From the NCBI GenBank assembly GCA_902619925.1, contig CACNFY010000001.1, positions 1 to 64,000 on the forward strand: DNA of 64,000 nucleotides, read 5' to 3'. Shown piece by piece: positions 55,388 to 64,000 of the stretch (position 1 is its first letter; every line of letters begins with the position of its first letter). This stretch comes from an uncultured Pelagibacteraceae bacterium. GTDB lineage: Bacteria > Pseudomonadota > Alphaproteobacteria > Pelagibacterales > Pelagibacteraceae. The position numbers were made by a program, and so were the translations under genes. The notes beneath the pieces were generated by a model that was not told where the DNA came from, searched no databases, and saw nothing but the letters and a program-made list of their open reading frames with translations.

Positions 55388-56430
55388 TGTCAGACAAAAA
55401 TAAATTAGGCCATAATAGTAAAAAAGACTTTTTAAAAAAACCTGTAGAACATATCGATATTACATCATTTGACTCACGGAAAATAATTTCATCTATGAAG
55501 AAAATGTCTTTTGTATCCAGAGAAACAGGAAATGCAGCAGATATATTTAATCAAATGCTAAAAGATAAAAACTGTACAATTTTTTTAACTTTAGCTGGAT
55601 CTACTTCTGCAGCTGGATGTATGAACATTTATAGAGATATGGTGAAATATAATATGGTTGATGCGATTGTAGCCACAGGAGCTTCGATTATCGACATGGA
55701 CCTTTTTGAGGCTTTAGGTTTTAAACATTATCAAGGTTCACAGTTCCAAGATGATAATGAATTAAGAAAAAATTATATAGATAGAATCTACGATACATAT
55801 ATTGATGAAGATGAATTACAACTTTGTGACAAAACTATATGTGAAATAGCTGATAATTTGAAACCTAAAAGCTATACATCAAGGGAATTTATATATGAAA
55901 TTGGTAGATATCTAAAAAAAAATTCCAAAAAAAAAGAGTCATTAATTGAAACAGCTTACGATAATAATGTTCCAATTTTCTGTCCTGCTTTTACCGATTC
56001 AAGTGCTGGTTTCGGTTTAGTTATGCATCAGGAAAAAAACCCGTCAAAACATATAACCATTGACTCTATTAGAGAATTTCGAGAACTTACAGAAATTAAA
56101 ATAAAATCAAAAGGTTCTGGTTTATTTATGATTGGTGGGGGTGTTCCGAAAAACTTTATACAAGATACTGTAATTTGCGCAGAGTTACTTGGTAGAGAAG
56201 TGGATATGCATAAATATGCTATACAAATTACAGTAGCGGATTCTAGAGATGGGGCTTGTAGTAGCTCAACATTAAAAGAGGCTAGCTCTTGGGGTAAAGT
56301 AGACACAACTAAAGAACAAATGGTTTTTGCGGAAGCAACAAGTGTTTTACCTTTAATTGCAAGCGATGCATATCATAAAGGTGAATGGAAAAATAGAGAT
56401 AGAAAAAATTTCTCAAATTTATTTAAATAA
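55387..56430 (+). CDS. Deoxyhypusine synthase-like protein
   Basis: This 347-residue NAD-dependent enzyme resembles eukaryotic and archaeal deoxyhypusine synthase. Landmarks: FLTLAGSTSAAGC, IVATGASIIDMDL, FCPAFTDSSAGFG, GGGVPKNFI and EASSWGKV. The lysine in SWGK near residue 304 corresponds to the lysine that forms the enzyme-intermediate in the human enzyme. Bacteria lack the eIF5A substrate, so it must use another acceptor; homospermidine synthesis or another aminobutyl transfer is plausible. It overlaps the decarboxylase by 1 bp, and aguB starts 1 bp after its stop. Confidence 0.85.
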   Translation: MSDKNKLGHNSKKDFLKKPVEHIDITSFDSRKIISSMKKMSFVSRETGNAADIFNQMLKDKNCTIFLTLAGSTSAAGCMNIYRDMVKYNMVDAIVATGASIIDMDLFEALGFKHYQGSQFQDDNELRKNYIDRIYDTYIDEDELQLCDKTICEIADNLKPKSYTSREFIYEIGRYLKKNSKKKESLIETAYDNNVPIFCPAFTDSSAGFGLVMHQEKNPSKHITIDSIREFRELTEIKIKSKGSGLFMIGGGVPKNFIQDTVICAELLGREVDMHKYAIQITVADSRDGACSSSTLKEASSWGKVDTTKEQMVFAEATSVLPLIASDAYHKGEWKNRDRKNFSNLFK

Positions 56431-56431
56431 A

Positions 56432-57313
56432 ATGTCAAAAAAAACAAAAGTTGGTGTTATTCAACTTAAAATTACAAAAAATAAAGAATTTAATTTAAAA
56501 AATTCAATTAGCAAAATAAAAGAGGCAGCGCTTAAGGGCGCAAAAATTATTTGTATGCCTGAGCTATTCTTGACAGAATATTTTTGTAAGGTTGAAAATC
56601 ACTCCTATTTTAAAATTGCAGAAAAAGTTCCTGGTTCTACTTCTGATATTTTTTGTAAGTTAGCAAAAGAATTGAACATTATATTAATTATTTCCTTATT
56701 TGAAAAAAAATTATCTGGGATTTATTATAATACCTGTATCACTATTAACAACAATGGAAAAATAATATCAAAATATAGAAAGATGCATATACCGGATGAC
56801 CCGGGATATTATGAAAAATTTTATTTTGCACCAGGTGATTTAGGATTTAAAAATGTGAAAACTAAATTTGGCGATATAGGAACACTTATTTGTTGGGATC
56901 AGTGGTTTCCTGAAGCAGCTAGACTTACTGCATTAAAAGGTTCTGAGATAATATTTTACCCTACGGCAATTGGATGGCATCCTAAAGAAAAAAAGAAGTA
57001 TGGAAAATCTCAACTAGACTCTTGGATTACAATACAAAGATCACACGCAATTGCTAATGGTGTTTTTGTTGTTGCAATAAATAGAGTTGGAAAAGAAAAA
57101 AAAGGTAAAAGAGAAATTGAATTTTGGGGTAATTCTTTTGTTATAGATCCTAATGGAAATATAATATCGAAACTAAAATCAAACAAAGAAGGAATCTTAG
57201 TTTGCGACATAAATTTAAAAAAGGTAGAAAGCGCTAGGCAACACTGGCCCTTTCTGAGAGACAGAAGAATTGATGCTTATAAAGGTTTAATCAAAAATCA
57301 AAACAATGATTAA
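56432..57313 (+). CDS. aguB: N-carbamoylputrescine amidase
   Basis: This 293-residue nitrilase-family enzyme hydrolyses N-carbamoylputrescine to putrescine. The catalytic triad is visible: E in MPELFLTEYF, K in YRKMHIPDDPGYYEK and C in TLICWDQWFPEAAR. These match AguB closely. I use the ATG at 56432 (MSKKTKVGVIQL), as a longer frame would overlap the previous gene. The next gene encodes its partner, agmatine deiminase, with an 8-bp overlap. Confidence 0.92.
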   Translation: MSKKTKVGVIQLKITKNKEFNLKNSISKIKEAALKGAKIICMPELFLTEYFCKVENHSYFKIAEKVPGSTSDIFCKLAKELNIILIISLFEKKLSGIYYNTCITINNNGKIISKYRKMHIPDDPGYYEKFYFAPGDLGFKNVKTKFGDIGTLICWDQWFPEAARLTALKGSEIIFYPTAIGWHPKEKKKYGKSQLDSWITIQRSHAIANGVFVVAINRVGKEKKGKREIEFWGNSFVIDPNGNIISKLKSNKEGILVCDINLKKVESARQHWPFLRDRRIDAYKGLIKNQNND

Positions 57314-58376
57314 AAACTTTTCTCTTCTTGGTTTTAGAATGCCAGGTGAGTGGGAAAAACAAGATTCCATTTGGATTACATGGCCTTATAATAAAAAAGA
57401 TTGGCCAGGTCTATTTGAAAATATCCCCTTCACCGTATCAAAAATAGTATCTGCTATATCAAAAAATCAAGTTGTAAATTTAATTATTAAACCTAATGAA
57501 GATATAGATAAAATAAAAAAAATATTGTTGAGGCAAAAAACAAAATTAAAACTTGTTAGGTTTCATAAAATTCCCTCAAATAGAGTATGGATTAGAGATT
57601 TTGGTCCAATTTATTTGATAAATAAAAAAATTAAAAAAAAAGTTTTTATAAATTTTCAATTTAATGGTTGGTCTAAATATAATAATTTTAAGTTAGATAA
57701 TAAGATCAATGATAAAATCTCAAAAATTACCAAGATCAGAAAGTTAGAGCCTACATTTAAAATTGGAAAAAAAATAAGAAAATTTGTATTGGAGGGTGGC
57801 GCAATTGACGTAAATGGCATGGGTTCAATTTTATTAACTAAAGAATGTCTTCTCAGCAAGATTCAACAAAGAAATTTTGGTATAAAAAAAAAAGATTATG
57901 AAAACATGCTATCTAAATTTTTAAATGTTAATAATTTTATTTGGCTTAACAAGGGCATCAAGGGTGATGATACGCATGGCCATATTGATGACATTTGCAG
58001 ATTTGTATCTCCTGATACAATTATGACGGCAGTAGAAAATAATAAAAAAGACGTAAATTACAAAATTTTGCAAAATAATCTTAATATTTTAAAAAAAGCA
58101 AAAACTATTAATGGTAAAAATTTTAATTTAATTAAAATTCCCATGCCAAAAGCAATTTTTATAAATAAGATAAGAGTTCCTGCAAGTTACTTAAATTTTT
58201 TAATATGTAATAAATCTATTTTATTACCATTATTTAATGACAAAAATGATAAGGTGGTGATTAAAATATTTAAAAAATTTTTTAAAACAAGAAAAATAAT
58301 CGGTATAGATTGTACAAATTTGATTTGGGGTTTTGGAGCCATACATTGTATGACCCAAAGTGAACCAAGCGTTTAG
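57306..58376 (+). CDS. aguA: Agmatine deiminase
   Basis: This 356-residue enzyme converts agmatine to N-carbamoylputrescine. Family signatures: RMPGEWEKQDSIWITWPYN, NRVWIRDFGPIYL, GDDTHGHIDDICRF with catalytic His/Asp, and late GFGAIHCMTQSEP with the nucleophilic cysteine near residue 349. It overlaps aguB. As the last gene of the operon it lies 1 bp before the convergent yhhQ. Confidence 0.94.
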   Translation: MIKNFSLLGFRMPGEWEKQDSIWITWPYNKKDWPGLFENIPFTVSKIVSAISKNQVVNLIIKPNEDIDKIKKILLRQKTKLKLVRFHKIPSNRVWIRDFGPIYLINKKIKKKVFINFQFNGWSKYNNFKLDNKINDKISKITKIRKLEPTFKIGKKIRKFVLEGGAIDVNGMGSILLTKECLLSKIQQRNFGIKKKDYENMLSKFLNVNNFIWLNKGIKGDDTHGHIDDICRFVSPDTIMTAVENNKKDVNYKILQNNLNILKKAKTINGKNFNLIKIPMPKAIFINKIRVPASYLNFLICNKSILLPLFNDKNDKVVIKIFKKFFKTRKIIGIDCTNLIWGFGAIHCMTQSEPSV

Positions 58377-58377
58377 A

Positions 58378-58926
58378 TCAAACTGGTTTAAGTGTTGATA
58401 ATAATAATCTAAAAGGAATTAACATTATTAAGGCAACAAATAATTTCACTGCTAAATCACCGAGAGAAAGTGTAAACCATGGTATACCAGTCCCATAAAA
58501 TGATATTGAGAAAAATAAAAAAGTATCGACAGTTGAACCTATAATTGAAGATCCTAATGGTGCAATGAACCATTTCTTTTTTCTTAATTTATCAAAAATT
58601 TGTACGTCTAACAATTGGGCAATTAAAAATGCTGTTCCTGATCCAATTGCAATCCTTAAAGATATTAAATCAGTAAAATTAGTTGAAAATAAAAGAGTAA
58701 AGCTAATACCTATAGAAAATCCAATATAAACAATTTTTCTGGCAGCTAGTTTTCCGTAAGACCTATTTGCTAAATCTGTAATTAAAAATGCAATCGGATA
58801 GCTAAAGGCACCATAAGTTAGTATTTCCTCAAGGCCATATGCTTTTACAGGGAACTGAACAAGAAAATTAGAGCTTAACACTACCAAGCCCATTAATATT
58901 GATAAAGTTAAAAAAACTTTATTCAT
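58378..58926 (-). CDS. yhhQ: Queuosine precursor transporter YhhQ
   Basis: This 182-residue membrane protein of the VUT family imports queuine or preQ1. It has six helices and conserved YPIAFLITDLANRSYGKLAARK and GSSIIGSTVDTFLFF motifs. The downstream end is convergent with aguA. It starts at the stop of rpmB with a 1-bp overlap. A queuine salvage route would need Tgt, not in the window. Confidence 0.9.
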   Translation of the reverse strand: MNKVFLTLSILMGLVVLSSNFLVQFPVKAYGLEEILTYGAFSYPIAFLITDLANRSYGKLAARKIVYIGFSIGISFTLLFSTNFTDLISLRIAIGSGTAFLIAQLLDVQIFDKLRKKKWFIAPLGSSIIGSTVDTFLFFSISFYGTGIPWFTLSLGDLAVKLFVALIMLIPFRLLLSTLKPV

Positions 58927-59207
58927 TATGATGATTTATTTAAGATAGATTTTTTTAATTTTTTTACTCTAAAAGATAAATTTTTTATTTTAGCTGATTT
59001 CAGGAATTCATCAAAACTTCCCTTTTTGTCTACAGACCTAACTCCTGCATTAGATACATTAAGTTTTAAACTTCTTTTCAAAATTTCACTTTTAAATCTT
59101 ACTTTTTTAAGGTTTGGCAAAAACTTTCTTTTAGTTTTATTATTTGCATGACTAACGTTATGACCTTTGAGTGGTATTTTGCCAGTAAGTTCACATTTTT
59201 TTGACAT
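58926..59207 (-). CDS. rpmB: 50S ribosomal protein L28
   Basis: This 93-residue ribosomal protein begins [27 protein letters not shown], with its first 20 residues matching L28 (S-K-K-C-E-L-T-G-K). [13 protein letters not shown] and [15 protein letters not shown] are also L28 signatures. Only one cysteine is kept in the N-terminal region, so it is a zinc-free type. It follows pyrD by 36 bp and overlaps yhhQ by one base. Confidence 0.95.
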   Translation of the reverse strand: MSKKCELTGKIPLKGHNVSHANNKTKRKFLPNLKKVRFKSEILKRSLKLNVSNAGVRSVDKKGSFDEFLKSAKIKNLSFRVKKLKKSILNKSS

Positions 59208-59243
59208 AAGATACGATTTATATAAAGTTACTTGTATTAATCG

Positions 59244-60290
59244 TCAAGCTGAATTTTTTGTTCCAATTAATTCTCCAATATTCTTAATTCCCTCTTTAAT
59301 TAAAATATTAGAAAGATCCTTGTTTATTTTATTTGCTATATTAGGACCTTCATAAACCATTCCTGTATATAGTTGTACCAATGATGCTCCACTTGATATT
59401 TTGTCATAAACCCCTTTTGCATCGTTCACACCACCAACTCCAATTATTTTAACTTTTTTTCCCACAGTTCTATAAAATTTAGATATTAAATTATTTGATA
59501 TCTTTTCGATTGGCTTACCTGATAAACCTCCCTTTTCAAGTTTATTAATATTTTTTAAAACTTCTCTATTTTTGTCGGTAGAGTTTGAAACAATCAAGAT
59601 ATCTATTTTTTTATTTATTAAAATTTCAGAAATTCTATCAATTTGCTCAAGTTTTATGTCTGGAGAAATTTTTATTGCTAAAGGGGTTTTTGATTTTAAT
59701 TTTTTTTTTTCCTCATTAATGGCAGTTAATAAATCTATTAATTCATTTTCATTGTGAAAATTTCTTAAATTCTCTGTATTAGGGGAAGAAATATTTATAG
59801 CAATATAATTACCTAGATTATGAAACTTTTTATAACATTCTAAATAGTCATATATTTTATTTTTTGTATCTTTGTTAGGGCCAATATTTATTCCTAAATA
59901 TTCATTTGGTAGGTTGTTGCTAATTCTCTTAAGAATATCATTACTACCCTTGTTGTTGAAACCTAGTCTATTAATTAATGCTTCATCTTCTTCTAGTCTA
60001 AATACTCTTGGTTTAGGATTTCCGTACTGTGGTTTTGGAGTAATTGTTCCGACTTCTACAAATCCAAAACCTAAATTATAAAGAGAATTATATACCTCTG
60101 CATTTTTGTCAAATCCTGCGGCTACTCCTATAGGAGATTTTATTTTTTTATTAAAAAAATTTGTTTCTAATAAATTTGATTTATGAAATTTATGCTTAGT
60201 TAAATAATTTAGTTTTAATACTTTTATTGCAAGGGAATGTGCTTTCTCAGGACTTAATTTAAATAAGATAGGTTTTATAAAATCAAACAT
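59244..60290 (-). CDS. pyrD: Dihydroorotate dehydrogenase (class 2)
   Basis: This 348-residue FMN enzyme oxidises dihydroorotate with quinone in pyrimidine synthesis. The start MFDFIKPILFKLSPEKAHSLAI is the class 2 membrane-associating helix pair. GVAAGFDKNAEVYNSL, LGINIGPNKDT, ISSPNTENLR and LVQLYTGMVYEGP are landmarks. It overlaps lysS by 8 bp and precedes rpmB. Confidence 0.96.
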   Translation of the reverse strand: MFDFIKPILFKLSPEKAHSLAIKVLKLNYLTKHKFHKSNLLETNFFNKKIKSPIGVAAGFDKNAEVYNSLYNLGFGFVEVGTITPKPQYGNPKPRVFRLEEDEALINRLGFNNKGSNDILKRISNNLPNEYLGINIGPNKDTKNKIYDYLECYKKFHNLGNYIAINISSPNTENLRNFHNENELIDLLTAINEEKKKLKSKTPLAIKISPDIKLEQIDRISEILINKKIDILIVSNSTDKNREVLKNINKLEKGGLSGKPIEKISNNLISKFYRTVGKKVKIIGVGGVNDAKGVYDKISSGASLVQLYTGMVYEGPNIANKINKDLSNILIKEGIKNIGELIGTKNSA

Positions 60291-61872
60291 GATTTATTTT
60301 TTTTTTTATTAAATCTTTAGTTTCTCGTAGACCAAAAAAACTTATAAAAAAACCCATTCTTGGTCCATTTTCGTCTCCAAAAACCACTTGATATATTAAC
60401 TTAAACCAATCTCTTAAGTTATCTTTATATCCATTTTCTTTACCTACAGTATAAATCTCTGTTTGTATTTCTTCTGGCGTCATTTTATCATTACATCTTT
60501 CTAAAGCTCCAACTAAAGCACTTAATGCTTTCATTTCGAACTCATTTGGTTTTTTGTAAACTTTATTTTTTTTTGATACTTCTTTAAAATATTTGATTGC
60601 ATACTCTACAAGTTTATCAAATATTGGTTGCTCTTTAATGTTTATATTTGGTTTATTTTTTTTTATGAATTTCCACAATAAATCTTTTGAGTCCGCATTA
60701 CTTGTCTCTACAAGATTTAATAACATTGAAAAATTCATTATCGAATTTTCGTAAGGAATTTCGCCATTATGAACGTGCCAAAGAGGGTTCATTAAAATTT
60801 GTAATTGACTTTGTTTTTTGCTTTTTTCCATAAAATCAAAGTATTCATCAACTGCTTTTGAAACAATTTCTTTATAGAGTTTTTTTGCTCTTTTTGGATT
60901 TTGATACATAAACATTGATAGGCTTTCAGGTGAAGCATAATTTAGCCATTCGTCTATGGTTATTCCATTACCTTTAGATTTTGAAATTTTTTCTCCATTT
61001 TCATCCAAAAAGAGTTCATAAGCAAAACCTGATGGATTTTTTTTACCAAGAACTTTAATTATTTTAGTGGATAAAATTGCACTTTCTATTAAATCTTTTC
61101 CATACATTTCAAAATCTACATCTAATGCGAACCAACGCATTGCCCAATCAACTTTCCATTGTAGTTTGCAATTACCGTCTAAAATACTTTTCTCTAATTC
61201 TTTGCCATTATTATCAAAAATTAATTTAAAATTTTTTTTATCTATTTCTTTTATTGGTATTTCTAAAACTATACCTGTTTCTGGGCAGATAGGTAAAAAT
61301 GGAGAATAAGTTTTTTGCCTATCTTTACCTAAAGTTGGTAAGATTATATTCATAATTTCATCCAAATTTTCTAAAATAATTTTAAGACTTTTATTAAAGA
61401 AACCGTTTGAATATAAATCAGTAGAGCTTATGAATTTGTAGTTAAAACTAAATTTATTTAAAAATTTTTTTAACATTTCATTATTATGTTCTCCAAAACT
61501 GTCATATTTTCCAAAAGGGTCAGGTACTTTAGTTAAAGGTTTATGCAGGTTTTTAATTAACAGATCTTGGTTAGGAACATTTTCTGGAACTTTTCTTAGC
61601 CCATCCATATCATCTGAGAAAGTTATAATTTCTTTAGGAACATCTGTTAAACAGTTTAACGCATTAACTACCATGGATGTCCTAGCGACTTCCCCAAATG
61701 TTCCTATATGTGGCAATCCGCTTGGGCCATACCCTGTTTGTAAAATTATTTTACCTTTTTTTTTTATGCTCTCAGATCTCTCTTTTAATATTTTTTTTGC
61801 TTCTACGAATGGCCAGGCATTTGTTTTATCAATATCAGCTTTATTAATCACAATTTTCTTTATTTTCCTCAA
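60283..61872 (-). CDS. lysS: Lysyl-tRNA synthetase, class I
   Basis: This 529-residue synthetase is the class I (LysK) form. HIGH-type motif is GPSGLPHIGTFGE near residues 48-60, and KMSKS-type is EKISKSKGNG near residue 290. Class I LysRS is common in archaea and alphaproteobacteria and unrelated to class II LysS. No class II form is in the window. It is the first gene of a run lysS-pyrD-rpmB-yhhQ and lies 67 bp from the divergent trkH. Confidence 0.95.
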   Translation of the reverse strand: MRKIKKIVINKADIDKTNAWPFVEAKKILKERSESIKKKGKIILQTGYGPSGLPHIGTFGEVARTSMVVNALNCLTDVPKEIITFSDDMDGLRKVPENVPNQDLLIKNLHKPLTKVPDPFGKYDSFGEHNNEMLKKFLNKFSFNYKFISSTDLYSNGFFNKSLKIILENLDEIMNIILPTLGKDRQKTYSPFLPICPETGIVLEIPIKEIDKKNFKLIFDNNGKELEKSILDGNCKLQWKVDWAMRWFALDVDFEMYGKDLIESAILSTKIIKVLGKKNPSGFAYELFLDENGEKISKSKGNGITIDEWLNYASPESLSMFMYQNPKRAKKLYKEIVSKAVDEYFDFMEKSKKQSQLQILMNPLWHVHNGEIPYENSIMNFSMLLNLVETSNADSKDLLWKFIKKNKPNINIKEQPIFDKLVEYAIKYFKEVSKKNKVYKKPNEFEMKALSALVGALERCNDKMTPEEIQTEIYTVGKENGYKDNLRDWFKLIYQVVFGDENGPRMGFFISFFGLRETKDLIKKKINHV

Positions 61873-61939
61873 AAAACTAGTTTTTATTTATTTCATATAG
61901 AGTTGAAATTTATTTACCATAAAATAATGTTCATTCAAA

Positions 61940-63388
61940 ATGTCCAATTATAAAACAGTTTTTTTCACTTTAGGTCTTTTGCAAATCATTTTAGGTTTAT
62001 CGATGATAATACCAATATTTGCGCAAGTTATGTATGATGAGTTAGATGCAGGCTTTATTGGGTCAGGTATTATATCCATTATTTTTGGAATGCTATTTTA
62101 CTTGTCAAACCTGGATCATGATAAGAGGATTAACCTTCAACAAGCTTTTTTGCTTACATCATTATCTTGGCTAAGTATTGCTATATTTGGCTCTCTTCCA
62201 TTTATATTTTCTGAATTAAATTTAAAAGTTGTTGATGCTTTTTTTGAAAGTATGTCAGGAATCACTACAACTGGGTCGACTATTATTGAGAATTTAAATG
62301 AATCTCCAAAAAGTATACTTTTATGGAGAGCCATGCTCCAGTGGCTTGGAGGAATAGGTATTATTGTAATGGCCATTACTTTAATGCCTATAATGAATAT
62401 TGGTGGTATGCAGCTATTTAAAATTTCATCTAGCGATACTAACGAAAAAATATTACCTAAAACTAAAGAGATTGCTATCAGATTGATGCTAATATATTTA
62501 TCTCTGACCATAACTTGTATGGTTTTATATAAACTGTGCGGAATGAGTTTTTTCGATAGTATTACTCATTCAATGACCACAATTGCAACTGGCGGTTTTT
62601 CAAATTATAACGAGTCAATCGGATATTTTAACAACGAGTTAATAGAAATAACTTCTATTATATTTATAATATCTGGAAGTATTCCTTTTATTATTTATTT
62701 AAAATTTCTTAATGGTGACAGGAAAGTTTTTATTTCAGATATTCAAATAAGATCCTTTTTAAAAATTTTAATAATATCTACTTTTATACTGTTTTTTTAC
62801 CTAGTCGTGAAAAATAAAAGTTTTACTGACATAAGCTTTCTTTCAGTCACTTTTAATGTAGTTTCAATTTTGACTGGTACAGGATATGTGACTGAAGATT
62901 TTAGTATGTGGGGGAATTTTCCATTAATATTTTTTTTAATACTTATGTTCATAGGAGGTTGTGCTGGATCAACCTCATGTGGAGTTAAAATATTTAGAGT
63001 TCAAATTCTTTTTTATTTTTTTTCTAATCAAATAAGAAAAATAATTTACCCCCATGGTATATTTAAGCTTAAGTATGGTAAACAAAATATAAATGATAAA
63101 TTTATGTCATCAGTAATCGCATTTATATATTTGTACATTTTAATTTTTTTCATGGTAACTGCACTATTGTCAATTAATGGCTTAGATTTTGTAACATCCA
63201 TTTCTGCTGCAGCTACATCAATTTCCAATGTTGGTCCTGGTTTAGGTGAGTATATTGGGCCTAATGGAAATTTCTCACAGTTACCAAATATATCAAAATG
63301 GATTTTAAGTTTTACTATGATGCTGGGAAGATTAGAAATTTTCGCAATTCTAATTTTATTTTTACCTGCGTTCTGGAGAAAGTATTAA
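61940..63388 (+). CDS. trkH: Potassium uptake protein TrkH
   Basis: This 482-residue K+ channel-like transporter subunit has four MPM repeats with selectivity filters; seen: SGITTTGSTI, TIATGGFS, ILTGTGYVTEDF and SNVGPGLG. It works with the regulatory protein TrkA, which is not in the window. It shares a TAATG overlap with the AmpG-like gene. Confidence 0.94.
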   Translation: MSNYKTVFFTLGLLQIILGLSMIIPIFAQVMYDELDAGFIGSGIISIIFGMLFYLSNLDHDKRINLQQAFLLTSLSWLSIAIFGSLPFIFSELNLKVVDAFFESMSGITTTGSTIIENLNESPKSILLWRAMLQWLGGIGIIVMAITLMPIMNIGGMQLFKISSSDTNEKILPKTKEIAIRLMLIYLSLTITCMVLYKLCGMSFFDSITHSMTTIATGGFSNYNESIGYFNNELIEITSIIFIISGSIPFIIYLKFLNGDRKVFISDIQIRSFLKILIISTFILFFYLVVKNKSFTDISFLSVTFNVVSILTGTGYVTEDFSMWGNFPLIFFLILMFIGGCAGSTSCGVKIFRVQILFYFFSNQIRKIIYPHGIFKLKYGKQNINDKFMSSVIAFIYLYILIFFMVTALLSINGLDFVTSISAAATSISNVGPGLGEYIGPNGNFSQLPNISKWILSFTMMLGRLEIFAILILFLPAFWRKY

Positions 63389-64000
63389 TGTCTAAAAAAA
63401 ATAAATATGAGGGATTTTTTAAATATTACTATGATATTAGAATGCTTAAGATTTTACTCCTTGGAATTATTAGTGGCTTCCCTTGGGTAATTATAGGTAG
63501 CAGTTTATCACTTTGGTTAAAAGAGGAAGGATTAAGCAGATCGACCATTGGTTGGGCAGGATTAATATTTGCAGTTTATGCATTTAATTATCTCTGGGCA
63601 CCACTAATTGATAAGATAAGAATTCCATATTTATCTTTAAGGTTTGGACACAGGCGAAGCTGGATAATTCTAATGCAGTTAATAATATTAATTTGTCTTG
63701 TGCTGTGGAGCTTGATGGAACCAGTTGAAAATCTGTCTATTGTGATATTTGTAGGATTAATAATTGCAATTGCATCATCTACGCAAGATATAACAGTCGA
63801 TGCTTTTAGGATTGAACAGGTGGGAGAAAACGAAAATAAAGCCATGGCTGCAGGTGCTGCAATGGCGGTGGTTGGATGGTGGACTGGCTACAAGTTAGGT
63901 GGGGTAATTTCTTTATCTTCAGCTGAAATATTTCAAAATATGGGTATTAATAATTACTGGCAATTAACTTTTCTAATACTTTTTTTGTTAGTTGTTTTAA
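63388..64000 (+). CDS. AmpG-like MFS transporter, 3' end missing
   Basis: The frame is open from ATG 63388 to the end of the window (204 residues). It begins MSKKNKYEGFFKYYYDIRML and contains GIISGFPWVIIGSSLSLWLKEEG (key: SGFPW), GHRRSWI and SSTQDITVDAFRIE, typical of the AmpG muropeptide permease family. It would import anhydromuropeptides; other MFS uses are possible. It overlaps trkH by one base. With murU and amgK about 18 kb away, a peptidoglycan-recycling role is reasonable. Confidence 0.8.
   Translation, partial: MSKKNKYEGFFKYYYDIRMLKILLLGIISGFPWVIIGSSLSLWLKEEGLSRSTIGWAGLIFAVYAFNYLWAPLIDKIRIPYLSLRFGHRRSWIILMQLIILICLVLWSLMEPVENLSIVIFVGLIIAIASSTQDITVDAFRIEQVGENENKAMAAGAAMAVVGWWTGYKLGGVISLSSAEIFQNMGINNYWQLTFLILFLLVVL

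Overview
The window is AT-rich, almost fully coding, chromosomal DNA from a streamlined alphaproteobacterium, most likely a SAR11 (Pelagibacterales) or close relative. The support is marker content: BamF lipoprotein beside lspA, ChvI/ChvG beside ahcY, the tsaE-amgK-murU trio, the ATP synthase zeta inhibitor (DUF1476), RegA/ActR, class I lysyl-tRNA synthetase, DUF2093, ScfR next to isocitrate lyase, and RpoH promoters of the alphaproteobacterial type. Intergenic spaces are tiny, ATGA/TAATG overlaps are routine, and several convergent genes share stop-codon bases. I see no rRNA, tRNA, CRISPR, IS element, phage or integrative element; the taxon is inferred, not tested by a search.

Layout. 1-7.1 kb: the end of a quinone oxidoreductase, a DUF2721 membrane protein, then a tightly overlapped operon ubiA-msbA-waaA-lpxK-lpxL (quinone ring prenylation plus Kdo-lipid A assembly and export). 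7.1-15.4 kb: purD-rsmD, convergent with the operon HAD phosphatase-ribF-ileS-lspA-bamF-pgi. 15.4-17.6 kb: groES-groL with an RpoH-type promoter and a strong terminator. 17.7-21.5 kb: small membrane and envelope proteins, a TerB/J-domain protein, and isocitrate lyase. 21.5-23.2 kb: a 323-bp control region with a box array and a possible 54-residue protein, then an ScfR-type regulator. 23.2-30.1 kb: a lysine-rich coiled-coil orphan, cyclopropane fatty acid synthase, a DapA-family enzyme, a GT9 transferase, a membrane J-protein and oligopeptidase B. 30.1-35.7 kb: hsp20 with an apparent RNA thermometer, a lipoprotein, a purine permease and purine phosphoribosyltransferase, GT17, DUF1330, AlkA, and a DMT exporter. 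35.7-43.5 kb: msrA, a sulfurtransferase and an RND pair whose adaptor is unusually short, a frameshifted muralytic lipoprotein, a nuclease, the zeta inhibitor and gpmA. 43.5-51.9 kb: murU-amgK-tsaE-ahcY-chvG-chvI and polA. 52-58.4 kb: an ABC ATPase, bioY, regA, and a four-gene polyamine operon behind a terminator-like leader hairpin. 58.4-64 kb: yhhQ, rpmB, pyrD, class I lysS, trkH and the start of an AmpG-like transporter.

How the genes connect. Heat stress: groESL and hsp20 both carry CTTG-N17/18-CYTATNT promoters, and hsp20 seems to add translational temperature control. Carbon: ScfR probably senses a short-chain acyl-CoA and controls isocitrate lyase and itself through TTTACAAA boxes. Polyamines: a decarboxylase, a deoxyhypusine-synthase-like enzyme, N-carbamoylputrescine amidase and agmatine deiminase form one pathway module. 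Cell wall: MurU, AmgK, the SLT-like lipoprotein and the AmpG-like transporter suggest a remnant of peptidoglycan recycling.

The most interesting points are the ROSE-like thermometer at hsp20, the A9 frameshift in the muralytic lipoprotein, the ScfR box array with the hidden small ORF, the polyamine operon with its putative attenuator, the hairpin-less RND adaptor and the lysine-rich coiled-coil protein.
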